Shown piece by piece: positions 6,147-9,373 of a stretch of 9,373 bases of DNA (within the stretch, counting starts at the first letter, position 1; each line of letters starts with the position of its first letter). The notes beneath the pieces were generated by a model, which saw only the letters and a list, made by a program, of their open reading frames with translations, was not told where the DNA came from and did not search any database. The stretch spans positions 1 to 9,373 of the forward strand of contig VSOD01000141.1 of assembly GCA_009774655.1 (NCBI GenBank), written 5' to 3'. A program made the translations under genes and the position numbers. This stretch comes from Lachnospiraceae bacterium (GTDB taxonomy: Bacteria; Bacillota_A; Clostridia; Lachnospirales; Lachnospiraceae).

Positions 6147-7154
6147 TTATTTCCTGAATATATTTTCCAGAAAAAGCTGTTTCTCCCGTTCCTGGGCAAA
6201 CAGTTTCTCGATCTTCTCCATATTCCTGCCGGGGATCCATGCCTTGCCCGTGTTATAATAGAAATTCACGATCTTCCAGAACTTTTCAGGGTACGCAAGC
6301 CGGTAATACAGCTGCCTGTAATCCCTGTCTGTCAGGTTCCTCTCTTTATTATAACTCTCCAGGAGCAAATTCCCAAGTGCCTGCGACCAATTATTTTTTT
6401 CCAGAAGTTTGCGCAGGAACAGGTACAGGTCCCGCACCGGGTAATCTCTCACGCATTTCTCGAAGTTGATGAGCACATTGCCCGTCTCTGTCCGCAGAAT
6501 ATTGTGATACTGATAATCCCCGTGACAGACGACCGGAAACGTATAAGAATCTCCCTCATAGGCATAATAACGCAATTCATCTGTAATTTGCAAGGCATTA
6601 TTCATGAAATAATCATAATGCTTCATCAAATAAATCTCGAAATCCGTCTTCTGGCTCTTTTCCTGCAGGAATTTTTTTACCTTCTTCAATTCACGGTTAT
6701 GCTTTTCATATTCATTTTCAATCCGGAATACCGGCTGGCTCGACAGCTCTTCATATCCGGTAAGATCCGTCACGCTGTGCAGCTTCGCCAGGGTAGAGAC
6801 CGCCAGAGCACACTCTTCCATATCCCTGTAGTTACACTCTCTGCCCTCATAATATGACTTCACTATGTACAGCACGCCGTCCTGATCCGAAACAGTCAGT
6901 CCGTCCTCCTTTGTCCGCAGGATGGACTCCGCCTGCACAACACCGCTTTCATGAATATGTCTCAACAGGAAATCCTGAAACCTCACCTTATCGACAGGCC
7001 CGCCGTACTCTTTTAAAATGAGCAGCCCCTTATCCGATTCACAAAGAATCGCACCCCGCCCCTTCCAGGTCCGATTTACCTCTATTTCATAATGATCCAA
7101 TAAACTGACGCTTCTGTCATTCACACGAATACCCCCCGCTTTGTCGTCTATCAT
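6147..7154 (-). CDS. CotS-family spore coat kinase homologue (APH-like fold)
   Basis: The protein has an aminoglycoside-phosphotransferase-like kinase fold of the kind found in spore coat proteins CotS/CotI; substrates are not settled in this family. The N-lobe is seen as EVNRTWKGRGAILCES (25-40) and GLLILKEYGG (43-52). The catalytic loop is VCHGDYQYHNIL (209-220), with HGD at 211-213 and Asn218. The next metal-site motif, usually DFD or DFE, reads INFEKC, with Asn230 in place of Asp. VRDLYLFLRK (240-249) follows, as in CotS proteins. No signal peptide is seen. The start is uncertain: the ATG at 7154 has no ribosome site, while a GTG at 7124 (residue 11) has GGGGGG 7 bases upstream and would give a more typical family start and 325 residues. 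It lies between the CCA gene and the PEGA lipoprotein gene. Confidence 0.85.
   Translation of the reverse strand: MIDDKAGGIRVNDRSVSLLDHYEIEVNRTWKGRGAILCESDKGLLILKEYGGPVDKVRFQDFLLRHIHESGVVQAESILRTKEDGLTVSDQDGVLYIVKSYYEGRECNYRDMEECALAVSTLAKLHSVTDLTGYEELSSQPVFRIENEYEKHNRELKKVKKFLQEKSQKTDFEIYLMKHYDYFMNNALQITDELRYYAYEGDSYTFPVVCHGDYQYHNILRTETGNVLINFEKCVRDYPVRDLYLFLRKLLEKNNWSQALGNLLLESYNKERNLTDRDYRQLYYRLAYPEKFWKIVNFYYNTGKAWIPGRNMEKIEKLFAQEREKQLFLENIFRK
7132..7137 (-). promoter_or_regulatory. Possible ribosome site for an alternative CotS-like start at 7124
   Basis: GGGGGG on the minus strand lies 7 bases before an in-frame GTG at 7124. It is not a canonical AGGAGG, but the ATG at 7154 has no purine-rich site at all. 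Confidence 0.4.
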
Positions 7155-7209
7155 ATCTTATGAAAGCGAGGCCAAAAGTATGAAAAAGAGATGAAGTTTT
7201 TCTAAGAGG

Positions 7210-8547
7210 TCATGGCAGGAAGTTTTTTTCTGCGCAGATACGCAGCAGTTCGTCGCGTGTATTACGTTCCGGTTCTTCCAGAACGATCTCCAGCAGCCTG
7301 TCCAAAAGTGTTCCGATCTCTCTGCCCGGCGTCATACCGAGTGCGATCAGATCCCTGCCGGTAACTGCCAGATCTTTCAGACTCATACACTCCTGTCTGC
7401 GGCAGATTCCATCATACAGCTCCTGTATGTATGCCAGTTTTTTGAGCTTCTCCTCCCGCAGATAAGCGCTCTGCGCGGCAATATCCGCACGCTTTACGGC
7501 AAACAGCATCCGGAACATGTCTTCCCCTGTACGGTTCACCGCACGCCTGACTCCTCCGGGTGAAGCTCCCACTTCCTGATCGTGGAAACGCACGATCTTC
7601 GTCACCGCCGCGATGGTATCATTGTCAAATTTCAGACGGCGCAGGATCTGTTTTGTCATCTGCTCTCCCACTTCTGCATGTCCTTTGTTGTGGGTGATCC
7701 CCTCCGCATCTACCGTCATTGTCTGCGGTTTGCCGATATCATGAAAAAGCATCCCCAGCCGCAGCACTTTATCAGCCTCCACCGCCGGCATGGAATGCAG
7801 AATATGCTCCCCTACATTGTAACAGTGGTGCGGATTATTCTGAGGCGTCTCCATACAGAGATCAAATTCCGGCAGGATCTGTTTCGTGATGCCTGTCTCG
7901 TAGGCCGTGCGCAGATAATCGGGATGTTCGGAGATCACCAGCTTCACCAGCTCCGCCTGGATCCGCTCCGCACTGATCCGCTTAAGGCCCAGCGCCAGAT
8001 TACGGATCGCTTCCTTCGTGCCGTCCTCGATCCGGTAGCCAAGCTGCGCCGAAAACCGCACAGCCCGCAGCATACGCAGCGCATCTTCCGTAAAGCGTTC
8101 CTCCGCATTGCCCACACAGCGGATCATTCCCGCCTCCATGTCGCGTATCCCGCCGAAAATATCCACCAGACCTGTCTGATCATTATAAGCCATCGCGTTC
8201 ATGGTAAAATCCCGTCGTCTCAGATCCTCTTCCAGACTCGCCGTAAAAGTTACCTCTTTCGGATGCCGCCCGTCTTCATAATCCCCGTCAATACGGTAGG
8301 TGGTCACCTCGAAGCCTTCCTTCTCCAGCAGGACCGTCACCGTACCATGTTTGATGCCGGTATCGAAAGTCCTCGCAAAAAGGCGCTTCGTCTCCTCCGG
8401 CGTGGCCGATGTCGTGATGTCCCAGTCATTGGGCAGCCTGCCAAGCACACAGTCGCGGATGCAGCCACCCACGGCGTAGGCTTCATAGCCCGCCGCCGTA
8501 AGCGTCTCTATGATAGTTTGCACTTTATCGGGCAGCTGTATTTTCAT
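7210..8547 (-). CDS. cca: CCA-adding tRNA nucleotidyltransferase with HD domain
   Basis: This class II enzyme adds or repairs the 3' CCA end of tRNA without a template. The 445 residues show, in order, the nucleotidyltransferase motif AVGGCIRD (25-32) with catalytic aspartates in DWD (41-43), RRDFTMNAMAY (111-121), the EDALR base-recognition motif (154-158) within an RFTEDALRMLRAVRFSAQLG stretch, and a C-terminal HD domain with LFHDIGKP (267-274), HNKGH (286-290) and FHD (321-323). HD-type CCA enzymes often carry a metal-dependent phosphohydrolase activity. Length is normal. GGAG lies 7 bases before the ATG. It follows the 74-aa gene by 51 bases with no terminator, so these two probably share a transcript; the CotS-like gene follows after 55 bases. 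Confidence 0.96.
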   Translation of the reverse strand: MKIQLPDKVQTIIETLTAAGYEAYAVGGCIRDCVLGRLPNDWDITTSATPEETKRLFARTFDTGIKHGTVTVLLEKEGFEVTTYRIDGDYEDGRHPKEVTFTASLEEDLRRRDFTMNAMAYNDQTGLVDIFGGIRDMEAGMIRCVGNAEERFTEDALRMLRAVRFSAQLGYRIEDGTKEAIRNLALGLKRISAERIQAELVKLVISEHPDYLRTAYETGITKQILPEFDLCMETPQNNPHHCYNVGEHILHSMPAVEADKVLRLGMLFHDIGKPQTMTVDAEGITHNKGHAEVGEQMTKQILRRLKFDNDTIAAVTKIVRFHDQEVGASPGGVRRAVNRTGEDMFRMLFAVKRADIAAQSAYLREEKLKKLAYIQELYDGICRRQECMSLKDLAVTGRDLIALGMTPGREIGTLLDRLLEIVLEEPERNTRDELLRICAEKNFLP

Positions 8548-8598
8548 GCGGATACTCCGTTTCTGATCCTGTATTTCTGATCGTTTATCTTTATCATT

Positions 8599-8823
8599 TT
8601 ATTTAAAAACATCTTTCACATTCTCAAGATGAAGGTCCGGCTCCTCATCCTCTTTTGCCAGGGAATTCACCAGTTTATCCAGTTCCTTCTGGGACATCAC
8701 CCCGCGGTTGCGCTCAATGAACTCTTCCTTCTCGCCATCCGGCATATCCACAAAACGGTCCAGCGCCGCACGGTTTGTCGCGATCGCAAGTCCCAGATCC
8801 AGCGGTAAATTATTATAATCCAT
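8599..8823 (-). CDS. Small acidic protein of unknown function (74 aa)
   Basis: I do not recognise a named family. The 74 residues are strongly acidic and look helical: a short LPLDLGLAIATNRAAL segment (6-21), then RFVDMPDGEKEEFIERNRGV (23-42), then MSQKELDKLVNSLAKEDEE (43-61). There is no signal peptide, membrane span or cysteine, so it is likely a soluble cytoplasmic protein. AGGAGG lies upstream with an 11-base spacer, which is long. The gene leads the run into cca with no terminator between, and starts after the spacer that holds hairpins and a possible promoter. Reality as a gene is supported by the ribosome site and the placement rather than by recognised homology. Confidence 0.72.
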   Translation of the reverse strand: MDYNNLPLDLGLAIATNRAALDRFVDMPDGEKEEFIERNRGVMSQKELDKLVNSLAKEDEEPDLHLENVKDVFK

Positions 8824-8842
8824 TTCTTTTCCATCCTCCTGT

Positions 8843-8866
8843 CACATGTTTCCCGCATAGCATGTG
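8843..8866. other. Perfect inverted repeat upstream of the 74-aa gene
   Basis: CACATG and CATGTG are exact inverted copies separated by 12 bases, just before the AGGAGG of the 74-aa gene. It could be an operator or an mRNA hairpin, or chance. Confidence 0.35.
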
Positions 8867-8873
8867 CAGGATG

Positions 8874-8908
8874 AAAAAAAATATACCGGACTATTACAGT
8901 ATAGCCGG
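8874..8908 (-). terminator. Hairpin with T tract in the spacer before the 74-aa gene
   Basis: On the minus strand CCGGCTAT pairs with ATAGTCCGG (8 pairs, one bulged T) around a 6-base loop, followed by TATA and eight T. It has the form of a rho-independent terminator. It could be a backup for the upstream glycoside hydrolase transcript or an attenuator of the downstream genes. A candidate -10 element lies inside it, so the two readings conflict. Confidence 0.45.
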
Positions 8909-8926
8909 AATCAGATACAGATACAA
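8898..8926 (-). promoter_or_regulatory. Candidate promoter for the 74-aa gene and cca
   Basis: TATACT (8898-8903) is a five of six -10; 17 bases upstream lies TTGTAT (8921-8926), a poor -35. It is the only plausible promoter I see in the 8824-8975 spacer. The -10 overlaps a hairpin of terminator shape. Confidence 0.35.
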
Positions 8927-8975
8927 TCAAATATTTTTGTCATTCTTATTTGTGATACCGCAACCCACAGCCAAA

Positions 8976-9021
8976 ACAAAAGGCAGTGATATGCATATAT
9001 ACGCATATCTCCGCCTTTTGT
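8976..9021 (-). terminator. Two-part hairpin terminator after the GH127 gene
   Basis: The outer arms ACAAAAGGC and GCCTTTTGT (9 pairs; 8976-8984 and 9013-9021) enclose an internal loop and an inner stem GATATGC/GCATATC (8988-8994 and 9003-9009) with an 8-base loop. It starts about 12 bases after the gene. The outer arm supplies its own T-rich 3' side, followed by TTTGG. The near symmetry means it could also work from the plus strand, but no plus-strand gene ends here. Confidence 0.7.
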
Positions 9022-9033
9022 CAAACTTATGCA

Positions 9034-9373
9034 TCATTTTTCCGGTATCCACACCCGCATCTGGTTCAGTCCCCGGTTGCCCCATGCGTAGTAGGGGATC
9101 AGCGTGATCCGACATTCCTCCTCCGCCGGCGTTTCATAGCTGTAGAGCGTCTCAGCTCCTGTCTCACGGTATCCTTCCGCATACAGCTCCTGTATCCCGA
9201 ACAGCTTATCCGGCAGATATTCGCCGACCGTGATACTGCCGCCTTTTTTCAGGGAAAGGGAGAGTACATCGCCTGCATTGTCCACGCCTTCCGCACAGTA
9301 GATCAACGGCCCTCTCTGAACCGCTGCTTTTCCGGTATTGGCTGACACCTTATTGCAGGTATACACCTTTCTC
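9034..9373 (-). CDS. Beta-L-arabinofuranosidase-like glycoside hydrolase (GH127/DUF1680), C-terminal 112 residues
   Basis: GH127 enzymes remove beta-L-arabinofuranose from plant glycans and glycoproteins. Only the last 112 residues are inside the window; the N-terminus and the catalytic cysteine region lie beyond the right edge. The visible part has the characteristic C-terminal beta domain: SANTGKAAVQRGPLIYCAEG near the left of the fragment and IPYYAWGNRGLNQMRVWIPEK at the end. The frame is open to the window edge, so it is a cut gene rather than a broken one. It ends at a hairpin terminator and is probably a separate carbohydrate-use gene with no functional tie to the sporulation genes. The subtype cannot be fixed without the rest of the protein. 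Confidence 0.85.
   Translation of the reverse strand, partial: RKVYTCNKVSANTGKAAVQRGPLIYCAEGVDNAGDVLSLSLKKGGSITVGEYLPDKLFGIQELYAEGYRETGAETLYSYETPAEEECRITLIPYYAWGNRGLNQMRVWIPEK

Noticed and set aside
7582..8580. Open frame on the plus strand (332 codons) opposite cca
   Set aside because: It lies fully inside the antisense of a well-supported CCA enzyme. The translation is rich in His and Arg with no recognisable motif.
8697..8930. Minus-strand frame overlapping the start of the 74-aa gene
   Set aside because: It uses a different frame rich in Trp, Ile and Arg across the spacer hairpin, and lacks a suitable ribosome site.

Overview
The window looks like a chromosomal segment of an endospore-forming Firmicute of class Clostridia, most likely a member of the Lachnospiraceae. 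This rests on the gene content (SpoIIE, YabP, YabQ and a CotS-type coat kinase), on a block order that matches the Bacillus subtilis yabN-yabO-yabP-yabQ-divIC-spoIIE locus, and on AGGAGG-type ribosome binding sites. I cannot name a species. Every gene I support lies on the minus strand, so transcription runs from right (9373) to left (1). No stretch longer than about 210 bases lacks a gene. I saw no tRNA, rRNA, CRISPR array, insertion sequence or prophage.

Layout in the direction of transcription. At 9373-9034 is the C-terminal end of a GH127-type beta-L-arabinofuranosidase, closed by a two-part hairpin (8976-9021). A 210-base spacer holds a second hairpin with a T tract, a possible -10 element inside it, and a small inverted repeat. 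Then comes a run of genes: a 74-aa protein of unknown function (8823-8599), a CCA-adding tRNA nucleotidyltransferase with an HD domain (8547-7210), a CotS-type spore coat kinase homologue (7154-6147, possibly starting at 7124), a large lipoprotein with PEGA domains and cysteine-rich tandem repeats (6058-3944) and MazG (3887-3135). HU (3008-2733) has its own strong sigma-A promoter and a terminator. The sporulation/division block follows: RqcP (YabO), YabP, YabQ and a DivIC/FtsB-like septum protein. A terminator directly after divIC separates this block from spoIIE, whose first 304 codons reach the left edge.

How the genes fit together. The left half combines housekeeping quality control (MazG nucleotide sanitation, RqcP ribosome rescue, HU nucleoid packing) with sporulation functions (YabP/YabQ in the mother cell, SpoIIE phosphatase for sigma-F activation) and septation (DivIC). 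A close match to a sigma-E promoter lies just upstream of yabP, so yabPQ can probably be switched on separately in the mother cell.

The points most worth a second look are: a SpoIIE whose only supported start omits the N-terminal membrane domain; the sigma-E promoter at yabP; the PEGA lipoprotein with four cysteine-rich repeats, two of them a fairly recent 174-bp tandem duplication, sitting inside this conserved cluster; and the overlapping hairpin/promoter signals ahead of the 74-aa gene. I did not find strong evidence for a wholly new multi-gene system.
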